Shown here piece by piece: positions 18,485 through 28,334 of a stretch of 64,000 bases of DNA. Origin of the DNA: Limnohabitans sp. DM1 (GTDB taxonomy: Bacteria > Pseudomonadota > Gammaproteobacteria > Burkholderiales > Burkholderiaceae_C); the NCBI RefSeq assembly GCF_001269385.1, contig NZ_CXOO01000033.1, positions 29,346 to 93,345 of the forward strand, in the 5' to 3' direction. The position numbers and the translations under genes were made by a program. The notes under the pieces are model-generated. The model was not told the origin of the DNA, did not search any database, and worked only from the letters and a program-made list of their open reading frames with translations. The number at the start of each line of letters is the position of its first letter. Position 1 is the stretch's first letter.

Positions 18485-19264
18485 ATGACCGCCCAACTGC
18501 TCAGCACCAGCGAAGGCCGGACCCTGGTCCTGACCCTCAGCAACCCGGAGTTTCGCAACGCCCTCGGCCCCGAGATGTACGCCGCAGGCGTTGAAGCCCT
18601 GAGCGTGGCCGAATCGAGCGCCGATGTGCGCAGCGTGGTGATCACCGGGGCGAATGGCATCTTCAGCGCAGGCGGCAATTTGCAGCGCCTGCAAAACAAC
18701 CGCCAGTTGCCGCCCAAGCACCAAGCGCAAAGCATCGAAGGCCTGCACAACTGGATCGAAGCCATCCGCACCTTCCCCAAGCCCGTGATCGCGGCTGTGG
18801 AAGGCCCGGCGGCCGGTGCCGGTTTTTCGCTGGCCCTGGCCTGCGACATGATCGTGGCCGCGCGCAACAGCGTGTTTGTGATGGCCTACAGCTCGATTGC
18901 TTTGTCGCCCGATGGCGGCGGCAGCTGGAGCCTGTCGCGCACCGTGCCACGCCAGTTGGCCACCGAACTGCTGATGTGCGGCGAGCGCATCAGCGCCGAG
19001 CGCCTGCAGCAGCTGGGCGTGGTCAATCGCCTCGCGGATGCAGGCCAAGCCTTGCAGCAAGCTTTGGATCTGTGCGAACAACTCAACGCCCGCGCCCCCA
19101 ACGCACTGGCCAGCATCAAGGAGCTGCTCAGCGACGCGGATGGCAGCAGCTTGAACGCGCAACTGGCGCGTGAGCGCAATGAATTTGTCAAAAATCTGCA
19201 CCACCCCAACGCAGGTATTGGCATTGGGGCGTTTTTGAACAAGCAAAAACCCGAGTACGAATAA
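18485..19264 (+). CDS. Enoyl-CoA hydratase/isomerase family protein
   Basis: 259 residues of the crotonase fold. Oxyanion-hole segments are visible as FSAGGNLQRL (about 60) and VEGPAAGAGFSLALACD (about 105-121). The loop SSIALSPDGGGSW follows. Members hydrate or isomerise enoyl-CoA esters. It lies directly after the 3-hydroxyacyl-CoA dehydrogenase gene and before a Crp/Fnr gene, so it probably works on the same acyl-CoA route. The isomerase versus hydratase activity cannot be settled from sequence. Confidence 0.88.
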   Translation: MTAQLLSTSEGRTLVLTLSNPEFRNALGPEMYAAGVEALSVAESSADVRSVVITGANGIFSAGGNLQRLQNNRQLPPKHQAQSIEGLHNWIEAIRTFPKPVIAAVEGPAAGAGFSLALACDMIVAARNSVFVMAYSSIALSPDGGGSWSLSRTVPRQLATELLMCGERISAERLQQLGVVNRLADAGQALQQALDLCEQLNARAPNALASIKELLSDADGSSLNAQLARERNEFVKNLHHPNAGIGIGAFLNKQKPEYE

Positions 19265-19321
19265 AGCGACTGGTCCCCCAGGCGACAAAAATCCGATCAT
19301 CAGTCACTCAAAGGACAGAGC

Positions 19322-20041
19322 ATGGACGAACCGATTCTGACAATGGAGGAACGAGAGGCGATCAACAGTGGTCGCTGGTTCTCCAGTCTTTCACCTTCAC
19401 TTCGACACGACATACTTCGATGCGCTTACGTCAAACGTCACAAGGACGGCGATATGCTCGCTGCGCGGGGAGATCCGCCCGAGCAGTGGATCGCCTGCGC
19501 CAAGGGCGCGGTGCGTGTGAGCTCGACCTCGGTGTCGGGCAAGCAGATCACCTTGACCTATGTGGAGCCGGGCATCTGGTTCGGCGACGTGTCGATCTTC
19601 GACGGGGATCGGCGCACGCACGACTGCTACGCACACGGCGAAACCACCACACTGAACGTGGCCAAGGCCGACTTCAAGAAAATTCTCACGCAGCACGTCG
19701 AGTTTTACGACGCCATGCTGCGCCTGCATGCCAGGCGCATTCGCCAGCTCTACGGCTTGGTGGAAGACCTCAACACCCTGCCCTTGCGGGCCCGGCTGGC
19801 CAAACAGCTCAACCACTTGCTGCGCAGCTACGGCGTGCCCAGCTTGTCGGACGCCAAGGCGATTCGCATCAGCTTGCAGCTGGCCCAGGAAGAACTGGCC
19901 CAGCTGCTGGGTGCATCGCGCCAGCGGGTCAACCAGGAACTCAAGCAGATGGAGCGCGAGCAAATCATCCGCATCGAGCCCGGTGGCCTGGTGGTGCTGG
20001 ACCGCGACGCGCTGCTGCTGATCGTGAACGCGGACCACTGA
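19322..20041 (+). CDS. Crp/Fnr-family transcriptional regulator
   Basis: 239 residues. A cyclic-nucleotide-binding fold covers about 20-145 (ARGDPPEQWIACAKGAVRVS; GIWFGDVSIFDG). A C-terminal winged HTH includes EELAQLLGASRQRVNQELKQ. There is no N-terminal Cys cluster, so it is not an oxygen-sensing FNR. It is encoded between acyl-CoA genes on the same strand and probably controls that cluster. GGACAGAGC precedes the ATG. The effector is unknown. Confidence 0.9.
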   Translation: MDEPILTMEEREAINSGRWFSSLSPSLRHDILRCAYVKRHKDGDMLAARGDPPEQWIACAKGAVRVSSTSVSGKQITLTYVEPGIWFGDVSIFDGDRRTHDCYAHGETTTLNVAKADFKKILTQHVEFYDAMLRLHARRIRQLYGLVEDLNTLPLRARLAKQLNHLLRSYGVPSLSDAKAIRISLQLAQEELAQLLGASRQRVNQELKQMEREQIIRIEPGGLVVLDRDALLLIVNADH

Positions 20042-20105
20042 CACACCCCATTTCCACCCTCTCGCCGCTGTCTGCGGCGGCCACTGATTTCCGACGGGTC
20101 CACCC

Positions 20106-21191
20106 ATGAGTGCTTTTGATCATTTTGTGGGGACCCGGCCTGTCACCGGCACCCACGCCTTCGACATCCCTGCCCTGGAGGCCTGGCTCAGCGCCCGGCT
20201 GCCTGGTTTTGTGGGCCCCTTGAGCGTGGAAATGTTCAAGGGCGGGCAATCCAACCCCACCTACAAGCTCATCACCCCCTCGCGCCAATACGTGATGCGG
20301 GCCAAGCCCGGCCCGGTGGCCAAGCTGCTGCCCTCGGCGCATGCCATTGAGCGCGAATTTGCCGTCATGCAAGGCCTGCACGGCACGGGCGTCCCCGTGG
20401 CCCAAATGCATGTGCTGTGCGACGACGAATCGGTGATCGGTCGTGCGTTTTACGTCATGGAATTCGTGCAAGGTCGTGTGCTCTGGGACCAGTCCCTGCC
20501 CGGCATGACCCCTGCCGAGCGCGGCGCGATTTACGACGAAATGAACCGGGTGCTGGCCGCGCTGCACAAGGTCGATGTGGCCAAGCAAGGCCTGTCCAGC
20601 TACGGCAAGCCGGGCAACTACATCGAGCGCCAAATCGGCCGCTGGAGCAAGCAGTACGCGGCGTCCGTCACCCAGCCCATCCCCGAGATGGACCAGCTGA
20701 TCGAGTGGCTGCCCCAAAACATCCCGGACAGCGCCAAGGACGAGTCGCTGGTCGGCATCGTGCACGGCGACTACCGCCTGGACAACCTGATGTTCCATCC
20801 CAACGAAGCGCGCGTGCTGGCGGTGCTGGACTGGGAGCTGTCCACCCTGGGCCACCCGTTGGCCGACTTCAGCTACCACTGCATGGCCTGGCACATCAGC
20901 CCCGGCACATTCCGGGGCATTGGTGGGCTGGACCTGGCCGCTTTGGGCATCCCTTCTGAAGCCGAGTACATCCGCCGCTATTGCGAGCGCACCGGCTTCA
21001 CCACGCCCGAGGCTTTGGCCAAAGACTGGAACTTTTACCTCGCCTACAACATGTTCCGCATCGCGGCCATTTTGCAAGGCATTGCCAAACGTGTCGAAGA
21101 CGGCACCGCGTCCAGTGAACAAGCCAAAACATCGGGTGCGGGTGCCAAACCCATGGCCGAGTTGGCCTGGCGTTTTGCCTGCAAAGCCTGA
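20106..21191 (+). CDS. Phosphotransferase family protein (ACAD10/APH-like kinase fold)
   Basis: 361 residues with the aminoglycoside-phosphotransferase/choline-kinase fold. The ATP-site segment [12 protein letters not shown] lies near residue 40. The catalytic loop [13 protein letters not shown] and the metal-binding [15 protein letters not shown] follow. In eukaryotes this fold is fused to an acyl-CoA dehydrogenase in ACAD10/11, which process 4-hydroxyacyl-CoAs by phosphorylation. Here it is directly followed by an acyl-CoA dehydrogenase gene 40 bp on, which supports the same joint function. Confidence 0.87.
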   Translation: MSAFDHFVGTRPVTGTHAFDIPALEAWLSARLPGFVGPLSVEMFKGGQSNPTYKLITPSRQYVMRAKPGPVAKLLPSAHAIEREFAVMQGLHGTGVPVAQMHVLCDDESVIGRAFYVMEFVQGRVLWDQSLPGMTPAERGAIYDEMNRVLAALHKVDVAKQGLSSYGKPGNYIERQIGRWSKQYAASVTQPIPEMDQLIEWLPQNIPDSAKDESLVGIVHGDYRLDNLMFHPNEARVLAVLDWELSTLGHPLADFSYHCMAWHISPGTFRGIGGLDLAALGIPSEAEYIRRYCERTGFTTPEALAKDWNFYLAYNMFRIAAILQGIAKRVEDGTASSEQAKTSGAGAKPMAELAWRFACKA

Positions 21192-21231
21192 ACTTTTTTA
21201 CCCCCCGAACCACAACCCCAGGAGAGAGACC

Positions 21232-22491
21232 ATGGATTTTGAATACACCCCCAAGGTCAAAGACATGCAGGCCCGTTTGTTGGCCTTTATGGACGAGCAC
21301 ATTTACCCCAACGAGGCGCGGTTCTTTGAAGAGATCGCTGAAAACCGTGCCAAAGGCAATGCCTGGGTCCCCACCAAAATCGTCGAGGAACTCAAGCCCA
21401 AGGCCTTGGCCGCCGGATTGTGGAACCTGTTTTTGCCCAAGTCCACCCGCGCACCCCAAGGCCTGTCCAACCTCGAATACGCGCCGCTGTGCGAGATCAT
21501 GGGACGCGTGCCCTTTGCCGCAGAAATCTTCAACTGCTCGGCACCCGACACCGGCAACATGGAAACCCTGGAGCGCTACGCCAGCGAAGAACTGAAAGAC
21601 ACATGGCTTGAGCCATTGCTGCGCGGCGAAATCCGCTCGGCCTTTTTGATGACCGAGCCCGATGTGGCCTCTTCAGACGCCACCAACATCGAGTGCGAGA
21701 TCCGCCGCGACGGCAACGACTACGTCATCAACGGCCGCAAGTGGTGGTCGTCCGGCGCGGGTGACCCACGTTGCGCGGTTTACATCGTCATGGGCAAAAC
21801 CAACCCTGACGCTGGCCGTCACGAGCAGCAGTCCATGATCGTGGTGCCCGCCAACTCGCCCGGCATCACCGTGGTGCGCGCCCTGTCGGTGTTTGGTTAC
21901 GACGATGCGCCACACGGCCACATGGAGGTGGTGCTCAAGAACGTGCGTGTGCCAGCCGAAAACATTTTGCTGGGCGAAGGCCGTGGCTTTGAAATCGCCC
22001 AAGGCCGCTTGGGCCCTGGCCGCATCCACCACTGCATGCGCACCATCGGCATTGCCGAGCGCGCCCTGGAGCTGATGTGCAAACGCCTGAACGAGCGCGT
22101 GGCCTTTGGCCGCGAAGTGGCCCGCCAGACCGTGTGGCAAGAGCGCATCGCCGAGTCGCGTTGCATGATCGAGCAGGCCCGCCTGCTCACGCTCAAAGCT
22201 GCGCACATGATGGACACCGTGGGCAACAAGGTCGCCAAGGCCGAGATCGCGATGATCAAGATCGTGGCCCCCAACATGGCCTGCCAGATCATCGACTGGG
22301 CCATTCAGGCCCACGGCGGTGGTGGCGTGTCGCAAGACTTCCCGCTGGCCTATGCCTACGCCCACCAGCGCACCCTGCGCTTGGCCGACGGTCCGGACGA
22401 GGTGCACCGCAACTCGCTGGCCAAGCTGGAACTGGCCAAGCAACTGGCCATGCCGGGCGACGTCCGCATGCCCGTGACACGCGGCAGCTGA
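21232..22491 (+). CDS. Acyl-CoA dehydrogenase family protein
   Basis: 419 residues. FAD-dependent acyl-CoA dehydrogenase fold with [16 protein letters not shown] (substrate/FAD region, near 145), [16 protein letters not shown] and the C-terminal [15 protein letters not shown] plus [16 protein letters not shown]. This subgroup pairs with phosphotransferase-like kinases (see the gene upstream) and probably handles hydroxylated or branched acyl-CoAs. GGAGAGAG lies just before the ATG at 21232, and the upstream extension of the frame overlaps the neighbouring gene. A strong terminator follows. Confidence 0.9.
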   Translation: MDFEYTPKVKDMQARLLAFMDEHIYPNEARFFEEIAENRAKGNAWVPTKIVEELKPKALAAGLWNLFLPKSTRAPQGLSNLEYAPLCEIMGRVPFAAEIFNCSAPDTGNMETLERYASEELKDTWLEPLLRGEIRSAFLMTEPDVASSDATNIECEIRRDGNDYVINGRKWWSSGAGDPRCAVYIVMGKTNPDAGRHEQQSMIVVPANSPGITVVRALSVFGYDDAPHGHMEVVLKNVRVPAENILLGEGRGFEIAQGRLGPGRIHHCMRTIGIAERALELMCKRLNERVAFGREVARQTVWQERIAESRCMIEQARLLTLKAAHMMDTVGNKVAKAEIAMIKIVAPNMACQIIDWAIQAHGGGGVSQDFPLAYAYAHQRTLRLADGPDEVHRNSLAKLELAKQLAMPGDVRMPVTRGS

Positions 22492-22511
22492 TCGCTGCAC
22501 CGCCCACCCGA

Positions 22512-22540
22512 AACGGCCTGCATATGCAGGCCGTTTTTTT
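22512..22540 (+). terminator. Rho-independent terminator after the acyl-CoA dehydrogenase gene
   Basis: AACGGCCTGCAT and its exact reverse complement ATGCAGGCCGTT form a 12-bp stem (22512-22535) followed by seven T. It probably ends the transcript of the acyl-CoA cluster. Confidence 0.9.
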
Positions 22541-22577
22541 GCGATGATGTCTGTCTCTTGCCTTGATGGATTTGCCG

Positions 22578-23269
22578 ATGATCGACCTTTACAACTAGCC
22601 CACACCCAACGGCCACAAAATTCACATCATGCTGGAAGAATGTGGCTTGCCCTATCGGGTACACGTCGTGAACATTGGTCAAGGCGACCAGTTCAAACCC
22701 GCCTTCCTCAAAATCAGCCCCAACAACAAAATTCCCCCCTTGGTGGATTCGCAGGGACCGGACGGAACGCCCATCTCCTTGTTCGAGTCGGGTGCCATTT
22801 TGTTGTATCTGTCCGCCAAGACGGGACGGTTTTTGCCAACATCCGACCGCGCCAAATACGATGTGCTGCAATGGCTGATGTTCCAGATGGGGGGCTTGGA
22901 CCCATGCTCGGGCAAGCCCACCACTTTCGCATCTACGCCCCTGAAAAAATCGACTACGCCGTGCAGCGCTACACCAACGAGGCCAAGCGCCTGTATGGCG
23001 TGCTGGACAAACAGCTCAAGGGCAAGGACTGGATCGCGGGCGGCGAGTACTCCATCGCCGACATGGCCATCTTTCCGTGGCTGCGCAGCTGGCAAAACCA
23101 GGGCCTCGACTGGGCAGACTATCCACGACTTAAAGCCTGGTTTGACCGCATCGCTGAGCGCCCTGCCGTGCAAAAAGCCGTGCTTGTGCTGGCCGATGCT
23201 CGCAAACCGCTGCTGGATGACAAGGCCAAACAAGCGCTGTTTGGTCCGGCACAGTACAAAAAACGCTGA
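22578..23269 (+). pseudogene. Glutathione S-transferase pseudogene (YghU/YfcG-like)
   Basis: The frame begins MIDLYN, then TAG at 22596 where relatives have Trp (YNWPTPNGHK). It continues through HIMLEECGLPYRVHVVNIGQ and PNNKIPPLVD. A one-base loss near 22898-22902 shifts the frame; the C-terminal domain continues as GPMLGQAHHFRIYAPE and ends PAQYKKR at 23269. Both the thioredoxin-like and helical GST domains are recognisable. With a nonsense codon and a frameshift it should be inactive, although a shorter start at 22629 might express part of it. Confidence 0.88.
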
Positions 23270-23334
23270 AAGATTTGCAGTTGTTTGTGCAGCGCGTCAA
23301 AAAACCAAGTTTTGCTGGTTAGAATACGTGCAGT

Positions 23335-23411
23335 CGGAGCGTAGCGCAGCCTGGTAGCGCATCTGCTTTGGGAGCAGAGGGTCGCGAGTTCGAATCCCGC
23401 CGCTCCGACCA
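23335..23411 (+). tRNA. tRNA-Pro (anticodon TGG)
   Basis: 77 bases. The acceptor stem CGGAGCG pairs with CGCTCCG and CCA is encoded. The D-loop is AGCGCAGCCTGGTAGCGC, the anticodon loop CTTTGGGAG (anticodon TGG), and the T-arm GCGAGTTCGAATCCCGC. It is a complete cloverleaf. Confidence 0.95.
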
Positions 23412-23456
23412 TTCCAAAAAACATTGGCCCGCAAGGGCCTTTTGTTTTTGCAGCAT

Positions 23457-23533
23457 CTGTCCGTAGCTCAGTTGGATAGAGCAACAGCCTTCTAAGCTGT
23501 GGGTCCCTGGTTCGATCCCAGGCGGGCAGGCCA
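23457..23533 (+). tRNA. tRNA-Arg (anticodon TCT)
   Basis: 77 bases. The acceptor stem CTGTCCG pairs with CGGGCAG (one G-T pair) and CCA is encoded. The anticodon arm ACAGCCTTCTAAGCTGT carries TCT, and the T-arm is CCTGGTTCGATCCCAGG. It lies 45 bp after tRNA-Pro and is probably co-transcribed. Confidence 0.93.
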
Positions 23534-23815
23534 CCCACCTCAAGGGTGTCCGGCGATCATCCCAAAATTGTCTTGTTTGAAAAGCAGCCACAGCTCCAGC
23601 CAAGCTGGCTCTCTCAAAGGCCACGCATCCTCAAACAACATGCTTTTTCATGCATTCACCTGAATGTTTTCAGGGTATGCACTTAGAAAAAATCTGCCGC
23701 TCCAAGTCAAATTCCGCACTTAAAGTGCCATGATTATTCAGTATGCTTTGACCAGATTCTTCTGGAAAGATCTTGGCATTCGACACTTCCAATTGCACCT
23801 CAGGAGCAAACCAAC

Positions 23816-25012
23816 ATGACCCATTCATTGACCTCCCGTCGCCAGATGCTGACCCAGGGCGCTGCTTTGATGAGCGCCAGTACCGCCAGCTTGCTGCTGC
23901 CTGAAACTGCTCTGGCCCAAAGCGGCAAGATCCGTGTGGGCTTTATGCTGCCCTACACCGGCACCTTTGCCCAACTGGGCGTGGCCATTGAAAACGGGGT
24001 GCGCATGGCCATCAACGAACAAGGCGGCAAGCTCGGCGGCCGTGAGATCGAGTGGTTCAAAGTGGACGACGAGTCCGAGCCCTCCAAAGCCATCGAAAAC
24101 GCGAACAAGCTGGTGCAACGCGACAAGGTCGATGTGCTGATCGGCACCGTGCACTCCGGCGTGCAAATGGGCATCCACCGCGTGGCCCGCGAAAGCGGCG
24201 TGATCAACCTGATCCCCAACGCCGGTGTGCACATCGCCACCCGCGCCCAGTGCGCCCCCAACGTGTTCCGCACCAGTTTCTCCAACAGCCAGCCCACCAT
24301 GGCGCTGGGCGAGGCCATGGTCAAGCGCGGCCACAAAAAGGCGGTCTGGATCACCTGGAAATACGCCGCTGGCGACGAAGCCTTCGAGGGCTTCAAAGAA
24401 AGCTATACCAAAGCCGGTGGCACCATCATCAAGGAGTTGGGCCTGCCCTTCCCCAACGTCGAGTTCCAGGCGCTGCTGACCGAAATCGCCGCGCTAAAGC
24501 CCGACGCTGTGGCTTGCTTCTTTGCAGGCGGCGGCGCGGCCAAGTTCTTGCGCGACTACGCTGCTGCGGGCCTCAAGGGCAAGATTCCGCTGTATGGCTC
24601 GGGCTTTTTGACCGAGGGCGTGCTCGAAGCCGCAGGCCCCGCAGCCGATGGCGTGCTCACTGCCCTGCACTACGGCGACGGCATCGAGACCAAGCGCAAC
24701 AAGGAATTCCGCCTCAACTACGCCAAGACCTTCAAGATGCAACCCGACGTGTACGCCGTGCAAGGCTACGACACGGGCTTGCTGCTGGTGCAAGGCGCCA
24801 ACGCGGTCAAGGGCGATGTGAGCCAGAAGGCCAACATGATCAAGGCCATGGAAGTGGCCGTGATCGACAGCCCGCGCGGCAAATGGACCATGAGCAAGTC
24901 GCACAACCCGGTGCAAGACATTTACCTGCGCGAGGTTTCCAATAAGGAAAACAAGGTGATTGGGATCGCCGCCAAGGCCCTGGCCGACTCAGGCGCTGGC
25001 TGCCGCATGTGA
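23816..25012 (+). CDS. ABC transporter substrate-binding protein (LivK type, aromatic acid or amino acid)
   Basis: 398 residues. The N-terminus MTHSLTSRRQMLTQGAAL carries a twin-arginine signal and cleavage near ALAQ. The mature protein is a type I periplasmic-binding fold (VGFMLPYTGTFAQLG; PDVYAVQGYDTGLLLVQG). Many such receptors bind aromatic carboxylates in Comamonadaceae. A complete LivHMGF set lies 3.3 kb downstream with a ring-hydroxylating oxygenase between, so this is probably its receptor. The two genes upstream are tRNAs. Confidence 0.88.
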   Translation: MTHSLTSRRQMLTQGAALMSASTASLLLPETALAQSGKIRVGFMLPYTGTFAQLGVAIENGVRMAINEQGGKLGGREIEWFKVDDESEPSKAIENANKLVQRDKVDVLIGTVHSGVQMGIHRVARESGVINLIPNAGVHIATRAQCAPNVFRTSFSNSQPTMALGEAMVKRGHKKAVWITWKYAAGDEAFEGFKESYTKAGGTIIKELGLPFPNVEFQALLTEIAALKPDAVACFFAGGGAAKFLRDYAAAGLKGKIPLYGSGFLTEGVLEAAGPAADGVLTALHYGDGIETKRNKEFRLNYAKTFKMQPDVYAVQGYDTGLLLVQGANAVKGDVSQKANMIKAMEVAVIDSPRGKWTMSKSHNPVQDIYLREVSNKENKVIGIAAKALADSGAGCRM

Positions 25013-25109
25013 TGCTGCCTCCCCCTGGGTCACCCAGGGGCGGCGGGGGGGTCAAAGCCCAACAAGCGCAACCCATTTGGCCGTGATCCTCCACAAGGCG
25101 GAACACTCG

Positions 25110-26045
25110 TCAAATGGGTTTTTCTTCGCCTGGCACCTGACCATCCCCAAAAAGACCCCAGGTCAATTGCCGCAGCCATTGGTGACCCGGGTCACGGTGC
25201 AAGCGACTGTGCCAAAACTGGTGGATGGCGCTTTGCGCCAGGGGTATCGGTAAATCGCGTTTGACGAGACCAAACGGTTCGAGGACGCGGTCCGCAAACC
25301 GTTCGGGCACGGTGGCAATCAGGTTCGAGTGGCGCAGCACATCACCCAGGGCCACATAGTGCGGCACGGTCAAACGAAACTGCCGACGCAATTTTTGATT
25401 TTCCAAAGCGACATCGACCCGGCCATGGCCTGTGCCGGCCGCCACGATGCGCACATGCTCGGCGGCGGTGAATGCCGCCAGATGCAGCATGTCTTGTTCT
25501 GCCAGCGCATGCCCTTGGCGCATCAAACAAATGTATTTCTGCCGAAACAAGGCTTGCTGAAAAAACCCCGCCTGCAGCTGCGGCAACAAACCCATGGCCA
25601 GGTCAATGCGGCCGGTGGCCATGTCCTCTTTGAGCGAGGCCTGCGTCACGCTGACCACCTGCAAAGTCACCCCGGGGGCTGAACGCGTCAAGGCATCCAC
25701 CAGCACCGGCAAAAAATACATCTCGCCCACATCGGTCATGGCCAGGGTGAAGCTGCGCGTGCTCAGCGACGGGTCAAATGCCGCCCGCACATTCAAGGCT
25801 TGTTGCAAACCATCCAAAGCCAGGGCCACGGGTTCGGCCAATTGCAAGGCATAGGGCGTGGGCTCCATGCGCCCTTGCGTGCGCAAAAAAAGCTCATCGC
25901 CCAAAGTGCTGCGCAAACGCCCCAAGGCACTGCTGACGGCCGGCTGGCTCATGCCCAGCACCTCAGCCACCGTGGACACCCGCTTCTTCAATAGCAAGTG
26001 ATGCAAGACCACCAACAGGTTCAGATCGATTTTGGAGATGTCCAT
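25110..26045 (-). CDS. LysR-family transcriptional regulator
   Basis: 311 residues. The N-terminal winged HTH is typical (LNLLVVLHHLLLKKRVSTVA; MSQPAVSSALGRLR), followed by an effector domain. It is divergently transcribed from the oxygenase operon, with a TATTTGA-N3-TCAAATA site in the 111-bp gap. It probably activates the oxygenase genes in response to their aromatic substrate, as NagR/NahR-type regulators do. The effector is inferred from context only. Confidence 0.92.
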   Translation of the reverse strand: MDISKIDLNLLVVLHHLLLKKRVSTVAEVLGMSQPAVSSALGRLRSTLGDELFLRTQGRMEPTPYALQLAEPVALALDGLQQALNVRAAFDPSLSTRSFTLAMTDVGEMYFLPVLVDALTRSAPGVTLQVVSVTQASLKEDMATGRIDLAMGLLPQLQAGFFQQALFRQKYICLMRQGHALAEQDMLHLAAFTAAEHVRIVAAGTGHGRVDVALENQKLRRQFRLTVPHYVALGDVLRHSNLIATVPERFADRVLEPFGLVKRDLPIPLAQSAIHQFWHSRLHRDPGHQWLRQLTWGLFGDGQVPGEEKPI

Positions 26046-26062
26046 GGGAAGACGCCCTTTGA

Positions 26063-26079
26063 TATTTGATTTTCAAATA
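26063..26079. promoter_or_regulatory. Probable LysR-type operator
   Basis: TATTTGATTTTCAAATA has 7-base inverted arms and contains the T-N11-A core of LysR boxes. It lies between the divergent lysR and oxygenase genes, 18 bp from the regulator start and about 80 bp from the oxygenase ATG. Confidence 0.65.
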
Positions 26080-26156
26080 CTGACTATACAAATAATCCGG
26101 TTTACTAATTTTTAGATTTTACGCATGATCCAGGTCAAGTTTCATCAGGAGTCTCC

Positions 26157-27422
26157 ATGCAGGAACACCCCATTCACTGGGAGACACAGGGCACGAGCCG
26201 TGTGCCCTTTGCCCTTTATGCCAACCAGGACAGCCACAAAAAAGAGCTGGACCGTTTTTTCTACAAAGCCCACTGGAGCTATGTGGGCCTGGAGGCCGAA
26301 GTCCCCAACCCGGGCGACTTCAAACGGACCGTGATCGGTGAGCGCTCTGTCATCCTGACCCGCAGCCAGGACGGTCAAATTCACGTCGTTGAAAACGTCT
26401 GCGCACACCGGGGTATGGCGTTTTGCCGTGAGCGCCATGGCAACAAAAAAGAACTGGTTTGCCCCTACCACCAGTGGAGCTATGCGCTCGATGGCCAGCT
26501 GCAAGGCGTGCCTTTCCGCCGTGGCGTGCGCCAGGATGGCAAGGTCAACGGCGGCATGCCCGCCGACTTTGACCCCAAGGACCATGGACTGACCTCGCTG
26601 AAAGTGGCCACACGGGGTGGGGTGGTGTTCGCCTCGTTTGACCACGCGGTGGAATCGCTCGAAGACTTCATGGGCCCCACCATCCTGCGGTACTTTGACC
26701 GCCTGTTCAACGGCCGCAAACTCACCATCCTGGGCTACAACCGACAGCACATCCCGGGCAACTGGAAGCTGATGCAGGAAAACATCAAAGACCCTTACCA
26801 CCCCGGTCTGCTGCACACCTGGTTTGTGACCTTTGGCCTCTGGCGTGCTGACAACAAATCCGAGCTGCGCATGGACGAACACCACCGACACGCGGCCATG
26901 ATTTCCACGCGCGGCTCAGCGGGTCAGGCTGCGGGTGACAAAGCCCAGGTCACGCAAGTGAGCAGCTTCAAGGCCAGCATGCAGCTCCATGACCCGAGCT
27001 TTCTGGACATCGTGCCCGAGCCTTGGTGGCAATTGGGTGATCAGATGCCTACGGCCGTGATGATGACGCTGTTTCCCAGCGTGATTTTTCAGCAGCAGGT
27101 CAACAGCGTGTCCACCCGCCACATCCAGCCTGACGGCCATGGCGCATTCGACTTTGTCTGGACGCATTTTGGCTTTGAAGACGACACGCCCGAGATGACC
27201 GAGCGCCGCTTGCGCCAGTCCAACCTGTTTGGCCCGGCGGGCTTCGTGTCGGCCGACGACGGCGAAGTGATCGAGTTTTCGCAGCAGGCCTTTGAAAGCA
27301 AACCCGAGCACCGCATGCTGGTGGAGCTGGGTGGACGCGATGTGGGCGAGACCGACCACATGGTGACCGAAACCCTGATCCGGGGCATGTACGAATACTG
27401 GCGCAAAGTGATGGAGGATTGA
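26157..27422 (+). CDS. Aromatic ring-hydroxylating oxygenase alpha subunit (salicylate 5-hydroxylase-like)
   Basis: 421 residues. The Rieske [2Fe-2S] site is C-x-H (CAHRGMAFC) and C-x2-H (VCPYHQW), with the mononuclear iron site in [15 protein letters not shown]. Overall it resembles NagG, the large subunit of salicylate 5-hydroxylase, which makes gentisate. This is from memory of the family, and anthranilate or other benzoate-type substrates remain possible. The beta subunit and a ferredoxin follow; no reductase gene is in the window. CAGGAG precedes the ATG. Confidence 0.88.
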   Translation: MQEHPIHWETQGTSRVPFALYANQDSHKKELDRFFYKAHWSYVGLEAEVPNPGDFKRTVIGERSVILTRSQDGQIHVVENVCAHRGMAFCRERHGNKKELVCPYHQWSYALDGQLQGVPFRRGVRQDGKVNGGMPADFDPKDHGLTSLKVATRGGVVFASFDHAVESLEDFMGPTILRYFDRLFNGRKLTILGYNRQHIPGNWKLMQENIKDPYHPGLLHTWFVTFGLWRADNKSELRMDEHHRHAAMISTRGSAGQAAGDKAQVTQVSSFKASMQLHDPSFLDIVPEPWWQLGDQMPTAVMMTLFPSVIFQQQVNSVSTRHIQPDGHGAFDFVWTHFGFEDDTPEMTERRLRQSNLFGPAGFVSADDGEVIEFSQQAFESKPEHRMLVELGGRDVGETDHMVTETLIRGMYEYWRKVMED

Positions 27423-27424
27423 TC

Positions 27425-27910
27425 ATGGCCAAACCCTTGATAGACCTGCAAACCTGGTTCGACATCCAGCAGCTTTATGCCGATTACGCCAGCGCCGTGG
27501 ACAGCGGCCAATGGGACCTGTGGCCCGAATTTTTCACCGAGCAGTGCGTGTACAAACTGCAACCGCGTGAAAACTTTGATCGGGGCTTTCCGCTGTGCAC
27601 GCTGTCTTTCACCAGCAAGGGCATGCTCAAGGACCGCGCCTATGGCATCCAAGAGACGCTTTACCACGACCCCTATTACCAGCGGCATGTGGTGGGCGCG
27701 CCCATGGTGCGTCGCGTTGAAGACGGTCGCATTCACGCCGAAGCCAACTACGCGGTATTTCGCACCAAGCTCGACAAGGAAAGCACCGTGTTCAATGTGG
27801 GCCGCTACATCGACACCATCGTGCCAACCCCCGAAGGCTTCAAGTTCGCTGAACGGCTTTGCGTGTACGACAGCGAGATGATTCCCAACTCCATCATTTA
27901 CCCCATCTGA
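27425..27910 (+). CDS. Aromatic ring-hydroxylating oxygenase beta subunit (NagH-like)
   Basis: 161 residues with the small-subunit fold of ring-hydroxylating oxygenases. [20 protein letters not shown] is the conserved N-terminal helix region. It supports the alpha hexamer and has no cofactor. The ATG at 27425 follows GGAGG and lies 3 bp after the alpha stop, so the two are translated together in equal amounts. The length and ending match NagH-type subunits. Confidence 0.88.
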   Translation: MAKPLIDLQTWFDIQQLYADYASAVDSGQWDLWPEFFTEQCVYKLQPRENFDRGFPLCTLSFTSKGMLKDRAYGIQETLYHDPYYQRHVVGAPMVRRVEDGRIHAEANYAVFRTKLDKESTVFNVGRYIDTIVPTPEGFKFAERLCVYDSEMIPNSIIYPI

Positions 27911-27923
27911 TCGTGAACCCCCT

Positions 27924-28241
27924 ATGACCGTATGGACCGACGTGGCCGCCGAGGCCGATTTGTTTGAAGGCGCAGGCATCGCCGTCGCCCCCGATGGCCA
28001 GGACATTGCCGTCTTCAAACTCGAAGATGGCGGCGTTTTTGCCATCAACAACCTGTGCAGCCATGGCAACGCCAAACTCTGCGATGGCTTCGTCGAAGGC
28101 CACCATGTGGAGTGCCCCTTTCATCAGGCGCTGTTTGATGTGCGCGATGGCTCCGTAAGCTGCGGCCCGGCCACCGAGCCGGTCAAGACTTGGCCGGTCA
28201 AGATTGAGAATGGCCGAGTTCTGCTGAAGCTCGATCAGTGA
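27924..28241 (+). CDS. Rieske-type ferredoxin of the oxygenase
   Basis: 105 residues with a single Rieske site, CSHGNAKLCDG and ECPFHQALFD. It carries electrons from a reductase to the oxygenase. It ends the alpha-beta-ferredoxin operon, and a terminator follows within 30 bp. The partner ferredoxin reductase (NagAa-like) is not in this window and must be encoded elsewhere or shared. Confidence 0.92.
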   Translation: MTVWTDVAAEADLFEGAGIAVAPDGQDIAVFKLEDGGVFAINNLCSHGNAKLCDGFVEGHHVECPFHQALFDVRDGSVSCGPATEPVKTWPVKIENGRVLLKLDQ

Positions 28242-28268
28242 CGGCAAAGCAACCGTTAAACTAGCCAG

Positions 28269-28292
28269 CGGCGGACTTGTTCCGCCGTTTTT
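28269..28292 (+). terminator. Terminator between the oxygenase genes and the transporter genes
   Basis: CGGCGGA and TCCGCCG pair around a CTTGT loop and are followed by five T. It separates the oxygenase operon from livHMGF, so the transporter needs read-through or its own promoter. Confidence 0.75.
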
Positions 28293-28334
28293 ACAAGCGC
28301 TTTTGCTTGACTCTTTCCTTTGGACGCAGATCTG

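Noticed and set aside
25022..25040. CCCCTGGGT/ACCCAGGGG palindrome after the substrate-binding protein gene as a terminator
   Set aside because: The stem is perfect but no T-run follows on the plus strand, so terminator function is unproven.
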